This document shows positions 40,512-51,187 of a stretch of DNA of 64,000 nucleotides, in pieces. The stretch's first letter is position 1. Each line of letters begins with the position of its first letter. The DNA is taken from positions 1,054,001 to 1,118,000 of the forward strand of contig JAPFFF010000003.1 of assembly GCA_039105265.1 (NCBI GenBank), in the 5' to 3' direction. Made by a program: the position numbers and the translations under genes. The notes below the pieces were generated by a model, which had not been told where the DNA came from, searched no databases, and saw nothing but the letters and a program-made list of their open reading frames with translations. This DNA comes from Tritrichomonas musculus (taxonomy: Eukaryota; Parabasalia; Tritrichomonadida; Tritrichomonadidae).

Positions 40512-41243
40512 TTATTTTGAACCAGCCGTTCGAAGAAGTTTCTTGTGCTTATCCCAAAAATTCGCTTTTTTGACTGCAAAATTGTCTGATGATTCATATA
40601 TTTTTTTCTCTCTAAATAAAATTTTACCTCTTTTATGCCAATCAGGAAGAGAATTAAAATTGATTCCATTCATAAATAAAATTTCATTTTTTTCGGACTC
40701 ATTTGAACTATTCACAATATCAATTGACTCCTGATGAATTTTTCCGCTTCTTTCAAGCACTGTAGTCGTATATGAATTTAAACATTCAACTGCTGATAAT
40801 TCTTGCCTCCATAATAGAAAATCTTTAACTATTCTTAATCTTGGGAAAAGAGTAACCGTTGCAACAAAGGAAGGAGGATATTTAAATTGATCTGAAAAAT
40901 ATTTTGACCATCTATATGCAAAAGTTGAAGCAAATAATGAAGTTAGGTTTGTTATTATTTTATCTCTTCTTCTATTGAATGTTGAAGTTGTTCTTTTAAA
41001 AATAAATGAAAATTCACCTTTAAATCCATAACTTACATCAATATCAGCGAAATCTTCCATAACATGACGAGCACATTCAGCATAAAGTCTTATAATTCTA
41101 TCATCGTAGGGCTGCGAAAGTTTATGATCAATACAAAACTGATCGAAATCTGCTGTATTTACATTTACACAAATAAAAGTATCTTTGAGAAGTTTTTCTT
41201 CTTCTTCAAATTTTTTTACATATTCATATCTAGAATTCACCAT
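40512..41243 (-). CDS. Thg1-family protein lacking catalytic residues (tRNA-His guanylyltransferase-like)
   Basis: 243 residues from the ATG at 41243 (beginning MVNSRYEYVKKFE, the usual Thg1 start MxNSKYEYVK). The fold signature is preserved over the whole chain: YAECARHVMEDFADIDVSYG, TFNRRRDKI, YPPSFVATV, FLLWRQE, KNEILF and the closing region. The catalytic set is not. The RIDGR motif reads NVNTA, putting Asn29 where metal ligand Asp29 belongs; SDEYSF reads KGEFSF, with Gly76 for Asp76 (Glu77 kept); the HINN motif reads AVEC (about 151-154). It is therefore unlikely to add G-1 to tRNA-His. Stop TAAA; frame fully open, so a maintained protein rather than a pseudogene. Confidence 0.85.
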   Translation of the reverse strand: MVNSRYEYVKKFEEEEKLLKDTFICVNVNTADFDQFCIDHKLSQPYDDRIIRLYAECARHVMEDFADIDVSYGFKGEFSFIFKRTTSTFNRRRDKIITNLTSLFASTFAYRWSKYFSDQFKYPPSFVATVTLFPRLRIVKDFLLWRQELSAVECLNSYTTTVLERSGKIHQESIDIVNSSNESEKNEILFMNGINFNSLPDWHKRGKILFREKKIYESSDNFAVKKANFWDKHKKLLRTAGSK

Positions 41244-41489
41244 TTTATAATTTAAGAAAAAGTGGTTATATTTTATTGTCAAAATTTATATTCAATTTTT
41301 AATACTTCTCATATAATAAATTCAATTGAATTCTAACATAAAACATTCAAGTAATATCAAATAAAAATTTTTAGATGTCCATGATATATTTCAGAAAATT
41401 GGAAAAAAAGAGCATTATTTATAATAATAATAAAAAAAAATAAAACTACTAAAAAAATATTTAAAGATGGGCAAACAATAAATTCATTT

Positions 41490-43391
41490 TCAATATTTTT
41501 CTTGAGAATAGTATCCTCCCTCAATCATCTTCACTGTAGTATCCAGTAAGTCGTTTGTATTTCTGTCTATATTAAGATCAAGCATATTATCTGAAATAAC
41601 CAAATCTTTCAATTCCGCTTTCTTCTTTGCACAGATTGGGCAAACAAGTTCTTCATTATTATTCAATATGGAATTATTTTCTTCATTTCCATCAGATTGT
41701 CCTCCATTTTTACAACAATTAAGATGAATATTATGACCACAGAAAAATCCAACATAAGGGACTGTTATTTTTGAAGAACAAACATCACAATACATTGGTT
41801 TAAATTCATAATCTTTTTCTTCTAGTTTGTCGATTTCATCATCAAGATTTTGAAGTTCTTCCATAAGCTGAGCATGTCTTGCTTCTTCTGCATCAAGTTG
41901 CTTAATAATACTGCTGAGCTCACTGTTGAGGTCTTTCATGATTACTTCAAACTGAATTTTTTCGTTTTTAGAAAGCTCTTTAATTAATGAGAAAAGATGT
42001 CTAGCTTTTTGTGATTTGGTTACAAGTAATTCCATAAAATCGTTTTCTTGCGATTTACTCAAACGAAGCTCATCTTCTTGGCCATACGTTTTTGGATCCG
42101 CAGCAAAATAACGTAGAATGCCAACCCAATCTTCTCCGTCAACTTCTGGCCTATCTCTTGATTCCACCCATTCAATCAGTTGTTTGGTCTTTTTATTGGC
42201 GATATAATAAGCAATAATATCTGAAAAACGATTTTTTCTTCTCAAAAGTTCAACAATTCCTTCTTCAAAATTAAGCTCTGAACAGATAAATAATAATGGA
42301 TTGATATCATCAATTGGAATGGTTGTATCACAAATAACTGAAAGCGCTTTTCCTGGATCTGCATTAATAGGCTGATCAATAAATTGAAGTCGATCTTTCA
42401 CATTTTTGAAATTATCATCAAAGAAATGATTATTTGGAATAAGGAGCTCGATATAAGCATTAACAAAAAGAGGAGTAGGTTTATTTTGAATAGCCTTTTC
42501 AAGAAAGTTTTTGCAGTGCTTACAAGATCCCCAAAAAAGACGTAAAAAAGATACATCATCATGCTCATCTTCTGAACTCCATAACAAAAAAGCGGAGCTT
42601 TCAACCATTGATGCAGATTCTTCATCTCCTCTTAAAAGCTTTGGTCCAAATTCAAGTAACAGTGAACGACCTTCTGGGTCAACAGCTTGAATTTTTTCAT
42701 GAACCATATTGGCAGCTTTTCTGTAATTTTGTATTTTCGCAGAATTATCTGAGTATTCTGTGTTTATCATTAAGTCGATAATTTGTTTAGAAACACCAAA
42801 TATTTGAGAAATTCTGAGTGCATAATCATTCATATCATTATCGACTAGAGTCTCAACCGCTGCAATTGGTATAAAGTTTTCTATAAATCTTGATTTCGCT
42901 TTCATATCATATATATTTTTGATCGAGTCTTTCTTAAAACGAGAAGTGATACTTTGCTGCAATCCTTTTGCTTTCTGTTCAACTTCGGCTTTGGTTTTTT
43001 CAAGGAAGTTGACAAAATCGTCTATTGTAGAGCGTTCTTCTTGATGATGAAACAAATTGAATAATAATTTAGTATCAGCCTCTTTTTCATAACCTTTTTT
43101 ATGAAGTTCGACAAGATATTGCGTAAGATAGCGAGTAAGATAAGGCGAGAAGAAACGGCAGAGAACGTTTGATGGTTCAATAACACCAATCGTTAAAATG
43201 TAAAGTGAAATTGATTTTTGATGATTCTTTTTTTCGAAAAGTTCGTAATTTGCTTGTTCAACAATTTCTCGAACTTGATCTGTTATAGTGTTGTATGGAA
43301 TTGAACGATTCTTGCATAAATCAATTGCATCAGCATAACGTTCATCTGCTAGTAAAGTTCTAACATCAGATGGAAATTCAGCTTCAGACAT
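41490..43391 (-). CDS. VPS11: Vps11-like HOPS/CORVET subunit with RING finger, no beta-propeller
   Basis: 633 residues. Alpha-solenoid with the Vps11 landmark SLYILTIGVIEPSNVLCRF (cf. YIxTIGxLEPSxVIxKFLD) at about 62-80, a coiled coil (about 475-530), and a C-terminal RING-type zinc domain (CDVCSSKITVPYVGFFCGH...CPICAKKK). Vps11 scaffolds the HOPS and CORVET endosome/vacuole tethering complexes. Usual Vps11 has ~900-1000 residues with an N-terminal beta-propeller; here the protein begins inside the solenoid, and no propeller-coding sequence lies upstream on this strand. The ATG at 43391 has no alternative upstream. Either a genuine short form or the propeller is on another polypeptide. Confidence 0.78.
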   Translation of the reverse strand: MSEAEFPSDVRTLLADERYADAIDLCKNRSIPYNTITDQVREIVEQANYELFEKKNHQKSISLYILTIGVIEPSNVLCRFFSPYLTRYLTQYLVELHKKGYEKEADTKLLFNLFHHQEERSTIDDFVNFLEKTKAEVEQKAKGLQQSITSRFKKDSIKNIYDMKAKSRFIENFIPIAAVETLVDNDMNDYALRISQIFGVSKQIIDLMINTEYSDNSAKIQNYRKAANMVHEKIQAVDPEGRSLLLEFGPKLLRGDEESASMVESSAFLLWSSEDEHDDVSFLRLFWGSCKHCKNFLEKAIQNKPTPLFVNAYIELLIPNNHFFDDNFKNVKDRLQFIDQPINADPGKALSVICDTTIPIDDINPLLFICSELNFEEGIVELLRRKNRFSDIIAYYIANKKTKQLIEWVESRDRPEVDGEDWVGILRYFAADPKTYGQEDELRLSKSQENDFMELLVTKSQKARHLFSLIKELSKNEKIQFEVIMKDLNSELSSIIKQLDAEEARHAQLMEELQNLDDEIDKLEEKDYEFKPMYCDVCSSKITVPYVGFFCGHNIHLNCCKNGGQSDGNEENNSILNNNEELVCPICAKKKAELKDLVISDNMLDLNIDRNTNDLLDTTVKMIEGGYYSQEKY

Positions 43392-43790
43392 TTTCTAATG
43401 CTTTTTTTTATTATTTGAATCTATTGGATTTTTCACATGACATGTTATGTAAAATAATTACCAAATCTTCAAAATTTCTCTAACTGAACATCAAATCTTC
43501 CATTATCATTTCATACAAAAGAAATTAATCAAGAAATTGGTAAAAAAAAAAAAAAAAAAGAAATGTTTTAATAAATTAGAGTAAGATTAATGAGTATGCT
43601 TGCCTTTTACTTGTTTAATATGTCGCTAATGAAGACAAATGATTTTTTTTTTTTTTTTGAGCAAATATGATCTTTTATTAAAGATCGGAAAGGAGAAATT
43701 CCTAAATTTAGTTAGATTTTACTCTCATCTCAAAAATAATGTAAATCTTTTAATTATAAAAAACGGTTTTTTATTTTTAGATACATTACA
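43392..43790. other. Divergent intergenic region with A and T runs
   Basis: Between the Vps11-like gene (minus) and a small plus-strand gene. Homopolymer A run (43540-43559) and T run (43647-43660); no other feature. Confidence 0.5.
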
Positions 43791-44168
43791 ATGACTCAAA
43801 TAAAGCCTCCTTTTGTTACAGTTGTCGATAGCAACTATGATGAAGCAGAATTTATACTTCAATACAAAGTTATTCCTCCGTTACCAAAAAAAAAATGTAA
43901 AAATGGGAAAAAGAAAACTTCAAATAATTCTATGAAAAACAGTTCATATACAAGTTCGAATAACAGTCAGACAAAAACAAATTCATCAAGCCGAAGAACA
44001 TCATATACAGGTTCTACACAATCTGAAAATAAATATTCACAAGAATCTACAAACTCAAGCACCAGATCAAAAAGAAGAAAATCTCCTAGGAAACAATCTC
44101 CTAGGAAACAATCTGCAGATGATATTTATTATCGCTTAAACGGGATTGATGATTTTTTAAGAACTTAA
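43791..44168 (+). CDS. Small basic Ser/Asn/Lys-rich protein, function unknown
   Basis: 125 residues. A short ordered-looking N-terminus (FVTVVDSNYDEAEFILQYKV), then a long Ser/Thr/Asn/Lys disordered region, and a C-terminal RRKSPRKQSPRKQS with a 15-bp tandem DNA duplication (CTCCTAGGAAACAAT). The repeated SPRK sites look like CDK-type phosphorylation or nuclear-localisation sequence. No family recognised. Confidence 0.5.
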   Translation: MTQIKPPFVTVVDSNYDEAEFILQYKVIPPLPKKKCKNGKKKTSNNSMKNSSYTSSNNSQTKTNSSSRRTSYTGSTQSENKYSQESTNSSTRSKRRKSPRKQSPRKQSADDIYYRLNGIDDFLRT

Positions 44169-44394
44169 TGCTATTAAGACAAATTATTATTAGCTATTTG
44201 CTTGCATTATGCAATTGAGTATTTGTTATTTTATTATTATTATTAAATTTTTTAGTGCATTTTCATATTTTTAAATTTCAGATCTTTCATTATTTTCAAT
44301 TAACCAAATTTTAAATAAATCTTAACTATGTAAATTATCGTGATGAAATTCTTGAATGGTAAACAAAATAAAAAAAGTTCGAAAAGACCACTTT

Positions 44395-45273
44395 TTAAGG
44401 AGAAAGTAGATAAGGATTAGTGCGTGGCTTTGGCTTAATTGATTGTTTGTTATATTTCATTATTGAATCTTCTGTCATCTTTCTACTCTTAATCGATCTT
44501 ATAAGATCATTCCTTTGATTCTTTTCTCTAGATCTAAAATCATATTGTGCAACTGCTTCTGGAGCTAATTTGGATCTATAAGTTAAATTTTCTATTGATT
44601 TTTGGGCTTCTTCTGTTTTTCTCAGGTGTTCTTCTCTCTTCCTCATCTGCATTTCTCTTCTCTTTTCCATTTCTGCTCTTCTTTTGGCTGCAGCTGCTTT
44701 TCTTTGCTTCACTTCTGCATCCCTAATCTTTTTGAATTCTTCCATTAATTGTCTCGTCTCTTCTCTTTCGCTTTGCGCTGTATCTTGATTTTTATTCTTT
44801 TTTTGAGTAAGAACTTTAGACCGTCTTTCAGCCGCTTTCTTTATACTTTTATCTAGAAATTCTGCTCTTTTCTTTTTGAGTTCAGATTCTGTTGGCATTC
44901 CTTTTTCATTTCGAGGAACTAAGCGATCACCAAGAACAATGTTTTTAGATTCTGGTTTCTTTGAATTTTCGTTAATAAGTTCACCTCGCGCTGCTAAATC
45001 ATCAATCACAGACTGCCGAGCTTCAAGTTCACCTTTATATGCCGCACGAAGTCTAAAATCACAAAGTGATGTTTCAAAAGGAGGAGGAGGCTCGTAATAG
45101 CCTTCACCGTCTTCTTCCTCTTCGACTTTTGGTTGAATATCATCCGGAGGAATTACTCCAATATATGGAGCTGCCCTGGGATCAAAAAGCGTCCCAAAAA
45201 GAGAGAGAACATGAAGTGTGTAATCAGCTTCAAGACTTAAAGGCTCATCATCCTGTTGAGGAACACTTGACAT
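44395..45273 (-). CDS. Coiled-coil protein, function unknown (axoneme/cytoskeleton possible)
   Basis: 292 residues. The N-terminal 90 are Pro/Glu-rich with a short hydrophobic helix (TLHVLSLFGTLFD). Residues ~130-235 are a continuous highly charged Lys/Arg/Glu helix with repeated KRRAEMEKRRE-type text, and the C-terminus is basic. No enzyme signature. Such single long charged helices are common in flagellar and basal-body proteins, but that is only a guess. Stop TAAA. Confidence 0.6.
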   Translation of the reverse strand: MSSVPQQDDEPLSLEADYTLHVLSLFGTLFDPRAAPYIGVIPPDDIQPKVEEEEDGEGYYEPPPPFETSLCDFRLRAAYKGELEARQSVIDDLAARGELINENSKKPESKNIVLGDRLVPRNEKGMPTESELKKKRAEFLDKSIKKAAERRSKVLTQKKNKNQDTAQSEREETRQLMEEFKKIRDAEVKQRKAAAAKRRAEMEKRREMQMRKREEHLRKTEEAQKSIENLTYRSKLAPEAVAQYDFRSREKNQRNDLIRSIKSRKMTEDSIMKYNKQSIKPKPRTNPYLLSP

Positions 45274-45738
45274 TTCGAAGATTGATATATTTTTTTGGTT
45301 TTTATACTCACAAAAAGTTGTTTTATATTATTCAGTTCAAATAATAAAAATAATATATCGTAAAATATTTTAGTGATAATTAGAAAATAATAATATAGAA
45401 TAAAACCATATATTGTTTCAAAAATTATTATTTAGTAATGTATTATTATAATCTTATTTATAATTAGATAATCATAAAATAGTTCACAAACTTCAATTTA
45501 TTTCAATTTTTTTTTTAATTTATGAAATAATTCATTCTTTTTATTGATGTAATTCATGAAATACTATTTATTTTCTCTTTGAAACCTCAAAATCTTGCCA
45601 TCATTATTACAACATACAATGAAAATTAAAAACAGGTTTAAAAGAGATCTTTAAACATTATTTGTGTTTATATAAATCAATACTATTTATCTTATTCCAA
45701 GAAGGATTTAAAAACATTTGAACAATATAAAGATATAT
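45274..45738. other. A+T-rich intergenic spacer
   Basis: Between two minus-strand genes; nothing supported. Confidence 0.5.
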
Positions 45739-48501
45739 TTACTCAATAAATCCACATTTTTTGGTAAAACAAGTGCAATTGAATTTTTTGAAACCTAAAT
45801 CAATATACCTATGTTCATTATGGCAGTTCAAAGCACAAACTTGGCAAACACCAACATCGTCATTTCCATATAACCCGCAATCAAAGCATTGAAACCATCT
45901 TTGCATTATTTTGTCATCAGCATTAAGAATTGCAGAACATTCATTTTTATCAACATCAGCAACGCCTTTTAATAATGAACACTTGAAGTGATTTCGAATA
46001 TGGCTTAATCCGCAACCGCAAACACCTTTCTGAATTCCGCAATCAACAATTTTATGACCTTTATGACAATTTTCAATACAAGATTTACAAATGTAAATAT
46101 TTTCTGTATTTGGACAGCATGTTTCGCACTGATATAAATGCTGATATAAACTATCACATCCACTACATTTTAAGTCACATCCTGCAATATACTCTGCTGA
46201 GCATTTATTATGAAACCCTTTTGCTCCACAACTACACTTGAAGTCGCATCCTTTCTCTGTTCTAATATGTATAGTAACATGATCTTTATGGCAAAATTTC
46301 GCACAACCTTCGCAAATGTCCATGTTACAGGTTTGACAGTGATATACATTGAAATTAAATGGAAAATAAAATCCACATTCATCCAAAGCATGACAACGAT
46401 GAGCAGCACATTTGAAGAAAAAGGCAGGATCTCCATATTCAGGACAATTTTCACACACAGTACCAAAAGATAAAAATGCTATGATTGAGCCTGCTTCCAT
46501 TCCATAAAATAAAGGTAAAACTGCATCTTCGTATTGCTCGTTTTGAATAAGTTTTTGGCCATAAACAGACCATGCTTCAGGGACTTTATTTGAATCTCGG
46601 CTCTTTTCAAAATATGAATTTGCATCGTCTTCTCGATCACTGTCTTTTTCAAGGATCATTGAATAATAGAGCATCGCATTAAAATCATTTTTATTTGATG
46701 CATCCTCTAAGATATTATCTGCAAGATCAGGATTTTTTTCAAAATCATGATATCCATTAAGTAGATGCAAAGCATAATCAATTTGGCTGGGAATATATCT
46801 AAATTTTAATATATCAAGCAATTTCTTTGCTTCTCCGATATTTTGTTTAACACCTCCAATTCCATACTCTAGGATTTGAGAATATTTGTGCATCATTTCT
46901 TGATCACCTAAAAGCGAACCTTCTTCAATAAATTCATAAGCAATTTTCTTACGATTAGCTATAGTAAGATCAAATTTTTCGTTAAGAAGTAATGATACCA
47001 CTTTTCGAATTGCTTGGATTTTAACAATATCTCCTTTCTTTGCAGCAGTTTCATATAATTTATAAAGAACATCTGAACTCTCACATTTGATTTTCTTTGA
47101 ACTCATAAGTTCGGCTTGAGCAAATGATGCATCTGCACTACCATGATCTCTCGCTCTTTTAAGATACCTTTCAGCTTGAGCATAGTTGTTATCTTCAATT
47201 AAAATAGTAGCACAAAAATATTCTGCTGTTTTTTGATCTTCTTTGTTTTTCGTTTTATTTGCAACCTGTGAAAAATGATAGAGGGCACTTTTTTTATCAA
47301 CTTTGCCATATGTACCGCGATAAAGGGCAAATGCTAACTCTAGTTCTGATGAGAAATTGCCATTTTTGGTGTCATTGATTAGGTTCTGAAGAACAGGAGA
47401 GCTATTTGATGAAGCAGAATCATCTGATTTCTTTATTGGCATATGCGCCTTCTTCTTATGAGGTTCGGTATGAGGTATATCTTTTTTAGGCGTTAAACCA
47501 ACGGAATGCTTTTTTTCAATAGATAAGCTCGTTGGTTTTTTAGCATTTGGACGGTACTCATCAAGCTCTTTCTTGTATTCAATAAAACATTTATCTTGAT
47601 TTTGATTTGCAAATGAATCCGATAATAATTCGTCAACTATGTCGCTAAATGTTGGACGACTTTCTGGGCCTTGACTCCAACAACGCCTAATAAGATCAGC
47701 AATGTTTTCTGGTGTTTCATCCGGAAATTCTGGTCGTATTCCAGATAAAACAGCATTTGTAATTGCGTATGGTGTGGAATATAAAGAAAAAGGAGCAATG
47801 CCTGTCCAGAGATAAAACATTGTTATTCCGAATGCATATACGTCTATTTTGAGGTTATTCTTAAAAGTTTGATAATTTTCCAAAAATTCAGGTGCCATAA
47901 TAGTGAGAGTAGTACTTTGAATTGTTTGATGTATTGAATTTCCAATAACAATATTTTTCGCGGTGCCAAAATCAGTAATATATGGCCTAAGTTTGGAATC
48001 AAGTAAAATATTGTCTGTTTTCAGGTCACGGTGTATAATATCATTACTATGGAGATATTCCATGGCACATGCTACTCCATAGGTAATAATAAATTTACTT
48101 GAATTGGTCCATAAAGGATCTTTTACACCTTCTTTGTTATTTAATTCGATGCTACTAGTCAATGAACCTTTTTCCATCATTAAAAGGTAAATACATCCAT
48201 AAACTTTTTTTTTAATTTGTAATTCATCATATCCAATAAATGGTACTATAGCTGGATGATGATATTTTGCCAGAATCTCTACTTCTCGATTAAAATATCG
48301 TTGGTTATCCAAATTCTTAAGATGAGCTTGAGTCTTTTTCATAACGACTTCTCTGTTTTTGGATATTTGTTTACATTTAAAAACATCACCTTGTCCACCT
48401 TCTGCTATTTTTTTGATTCTTTCAAAATCAGAAGAATCAACTTTCCATTTGACCTTTTCTTTTTCCCACTTTTTTTTGCTGAATTCGGCTGAATCAGTCA
48501 T
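45739..48501 (-). CDS. Protein kinase with Sel1-like repeats and three UBR-box-like zinc modules
   Basis: 920 residues. Kinase domain ~28-295 (TKL-like): glycine loop IAEGGQGDVF (32-41), VVMK lysine K55, HRDLKTDN (157-164), DFG (177-179), APE; all catalytic residues are present. A Ser/Lys-rich linker (~300-375) leads to Sel1/TPR-like helical repeats (~380-690). The last ~230 residues hold three Cys/His modules, at about 719-770, 789-841 and 868-920. Each follows C-x2-C...C-x2-C...CHxxH...CxCG-like spacing, matching the UBR box that binds N-degrons in N-recognin ligases. Kinase-plus-Sel1 proteins are a known trichomonad expansion; fusion to UBR-like boxes is not one I know. No RING or HECT domain is present. 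Stop TAAA. Confidence 0.82.
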   Translation of the reverse strand: MTDSAEFSKKKWEKEKVKWKVDSSDFERIKKIAEGGQGDVFKCKQISKNREVVMKKTQAHLKNLDNQRYFNREVEILAKYHHPAIVPFIGYDELQIKKKVYGCIYLLMMEKGSLTSSIELNNKEGVKDPLWTNSSKFIITYGVACAMEYLHSNDIIHRDLKTDNILLDSKLRPYITDFGTAKNIVIGNSIHQTIQSTTLTIMAPEFLENYQTFKNNLKIDVYAFGITMFYLWTGIAPFSLYSTPYAITNAVLSGIRPEFPDETPENIADLIRRCWSQGPESRPTFSDIVDELLSDSFANQNQDKCFIEYKKELDEYRPNAKKPTSLSIEKKHSVGLTPKKDIPHTEPHKKKAHMPIKKSDDSASSNSSPVLQNLINDTKNGNFSSELELAFALYRGTYGKVDKKSALYHFSQVANKTKNKEDQKTAEYFCATILIEDNNYAQAERYLKRARDHGSADASFAQAELMSSKKIKCESSDVLYKLYETAAKKGDIVKIQAIRKVVSLLLNEKFDLTIANRKKIAYEFIEEGSLLGDQEMMHKYSQILEYGIGGVKQNIGEAKKLLDILKFRYIPSQIDYALHLLNGYHDFEKNPDLADNILEDASNKNDFNAMLYYSMILEKDSDREDDANSYFEKSRDSNKVPEAWSVYGQKLIQNEQYEDAVLPLFYGMEAGSIIAFLSFGTVCENCPEYGDPAFFFKCAAHRCHALDECGFYFPFNFNVYHCQTCNMDICEGCAKFCHKDHVTIHIRTEKGCDFKCSCGAKGFHNKCSAEYIAGCDLKCSGCDSLYQHLYQCETCCPNTENIYICKSCIENCHKGHKIVDCGIQKGVCGCGLSHIRNHFKCSLLKGVADVDKNECSAILNADDKIMQRWFQCFDCGLYGNDDVGVCQVCALNCHNEHRYIDLGFKKFNCTCFTKKCGFIE

Positions 48502-50146
48502 TTTTCAAAATAATAATTATTTTTAACCTTTAGGGTTTTAAACTAAAAATCAAAAGCCAGACCACTTTTTTTAAAATTTTAGGTCAAAGATAGGTTAAAT
48601 TAATGTCAAAAAAGGTCTGAGTTTTGAATTTCAGTTTTATTTTTGTCAATATTGGAGTTTTTTTCTGAAGTACGATACCTGGTCAACATTGACCTTAACC
48701 GTTATTTGGAACAAGATTTTAAGGGTGAACTGAAGAAAAATTCAATGAGCTTTATCAAAAAGAAACTATAAATTAATTAATTATAGAGGTACGGGTACTA
48801 AAAATTTTTTTCGAAATTCTTTATATTAATATATTTTATTAAGTATATTCCATATTATATAAAAAATATTTAATGAAAGAGTTTTGTTCGTCAGGTGAAG
48901 TTTTATGAGTATTTTTATTAATTTTCGTAAACCATTGAAATTATAAAAAAAATTCATCAAATATTTTTCATGTTTTTGCATAAAAAAAGTCATAAAATAT
49001 TAAATGCATCTTTATTATATGAAAATGTTTAATAAAAAAATTAATTCAATCGATCTTGTAATAATGCCATTTTAAATTTCTATGAATTAAATGATAAATG
49101 TGTAAAATGAAGAATGATTTTTGCATAATATAATATGATTTATCTTTTGAATCTTTTTCTACTCTTGAAAACATGAATTGCTAAAATCTGATATTAAATA
49201 TTCTCAATGAAATTTTTTAAAAATACCTTAAGATATGCGCTGATGATTTATTTATTTACCATAATTGGTTTAAATAAGAGATTGTTGGGAGAAATTAATG
49301 AATATGTCGTATTCTTTGTATTTTTATTATAAATTAAAACTAATTTATCTCAGTAAAAAAAGAATTTTCTTTGTTTTTAACAGAGCAATTTAAAAGATGA
49401 CTATTGGAATAATGCATATTTTAATATATAATTTATCAAAAAATATTTTGAATGCTTTAATTTCCTTCTTGAAAAAAAAAAAAGCAATTTAAAAAAATTC
49501 AATATGAACCGGAAATAGTCAAATATCCAACCGGAAATAGTCAAAAAGTTTTTGACATATTAAAAAAAATCCTTGAAAAAGATTCATGCCAATTTTTTTT
49601 TTTATTCAAAAATTTTAATTTTTTTTAAAAAATTAAAGGTTAAAACGCAGCTACGCCTGACGAGTCGTTTTTTATTTTCATATATTTATTGTGATATATA
49701 TTAATTATCCTATAAATTGATATATAGTTATCCCTTGAGAATTAAACAACCATTCCAAAAAATGAGTTGTAAAATACATTTTTTTTAAAATTTTATTTTT
49801 TTTCATGATAAAAATTGTTTTTTTTTTATACAAATAATTATTAAATATTAATATTATATTTATTAGTTAAATATACGATAATTATGAATTAAAAATATTT
49901 TTTCATTAAGATATTTATATATATTTAATGATTTTTGGCAATTAAGTAACTTCTTTCCCTTTGAATAAATAATCAAAACAATAAGTATTTCATATAATAC
50001 AATAAATGTTTAAAATAAAAATATAATAAAATTATTGAGATATAAAATATTAAAGGAAATAAAAGCAAAATATTAAATAGACAAAATACGTTATTTTAGT
50101 CCCTGCACTTCTTTAATTAATTAATTTTCAAAATATAAATTTTATT
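48502..50146. other. Start of the 48.5-56.7 kb gene desert
   Basis: No gene. Repeat-like remnants around 48680-48770 (AAGGGTGAACTGAAG and AATTCAATGAGCTTTATC) resemble family C/D MITE interiors. A+T-rich throughout. Confidence 0.5.
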
Positions 50147-50150
50147 TTAA

Positions 50151-50388
50151 GGTACAATTCTCATACGTTTAGTAACTGCAAAACTTTTTGACACTTTAAG
50201 AAAAAGAAAAGACATGTTATATAAAAAATATTTTTTAAAAAATTATATATTTGAAAAATTTAATATAAAAAATAAAGCTAAGAATTTTAAATCTGACACT
50301 CATTCAAAAATAAACTTTTTCTGAGAGGTTCACTTTCACAAAATTTTAACGTTCTCTTTCTCAATATTTAACGTATGAGAATTGTACC
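50151..50388. mobile_element. TTAA-flanked MITE, family B
   Basis: 238 bp between two TTAA sites (50147-50150, 50389-50392). Inverted termini GGTACAATTCTCATACGTT on both sides. Related to family A through the GGTACAA...ACGTTTAGTAAC arrangement at the ends; the interior is different. Non-coding. Confidence 0.8.
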
Positions 50389-50490
50389 TTAATACAATAC
50401 AATAAATAAATAAATAAATAGTAATTATTTTTATATTTAGATCTCAAAAAAATTTGATTTCCAAAATAATTATCAAGAAAATTTCTTTTA

Positions 50491-50640
50491 GGGACTAGTT
50501 TCTATTTTTTTTGTAAACTTATCAATATTGAATGAACTCATAGAATAAAACTTTGAAAGATAGCTTTTCGGAAAAAGATTTGGTCAAATATAATAAATTT
50601 TTCTCCTTAACGATCATTTTTATACTATTTTAGTAACTTT
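50491..50640 (+). mobile_element. One-ended family C MITE fragment
   Basis: Begins GGGACTAGTTTC after TTTA, then GAACTCATAGAATAAAACTT and AAAGATAGCTTTT, the same order as the inverted right half of the element at 55048-55631. No matching second terminus was found nearby. Confidence 0.6.
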
Positions 50641-51187
50641 TTGAATGGATATTTTTTTAATAAAAAAATAAAACCAGTAAGAAACATTAATTAAAAAAAA
50701 TATAAAATAAATTGATAAATAATAATTTATTAAAATAATAAAAAAATATTTCGTTTTTTCTTTTTACAATAGAAAATTATTATATAGACTTGTTAAAGTC
50801 CATGGACCTGTGGACTTACAAAATTCATCCGAATTAATGTCATTTGCTAATCGTAGCGCCCATATATGGGCGCATAAAAAAAATTATTTCTTTTTGATAT
50901 TTAGTGTTTTAATTTTACATATTTATGCAATTATTTTTGTATTATTCATTGTTGAATTTTGTTCCACGGATTCAGCTATAAAATCAATTTTATTTTTCAT
51001 AAAAATTTGAATGGTTTATATACATTTCTCACAAATTTATTTTTTAACTTAATGTTGAATTCAAGGAAGTTCAATAATTAATATAGTGATTAATTTCGTT
51101 ATATAAACGTATAAAATATGAATATATCTATATTTACCTCAAATCACAATTTTTACGAGATTTATATTCATCTTATTATTTGATTAA

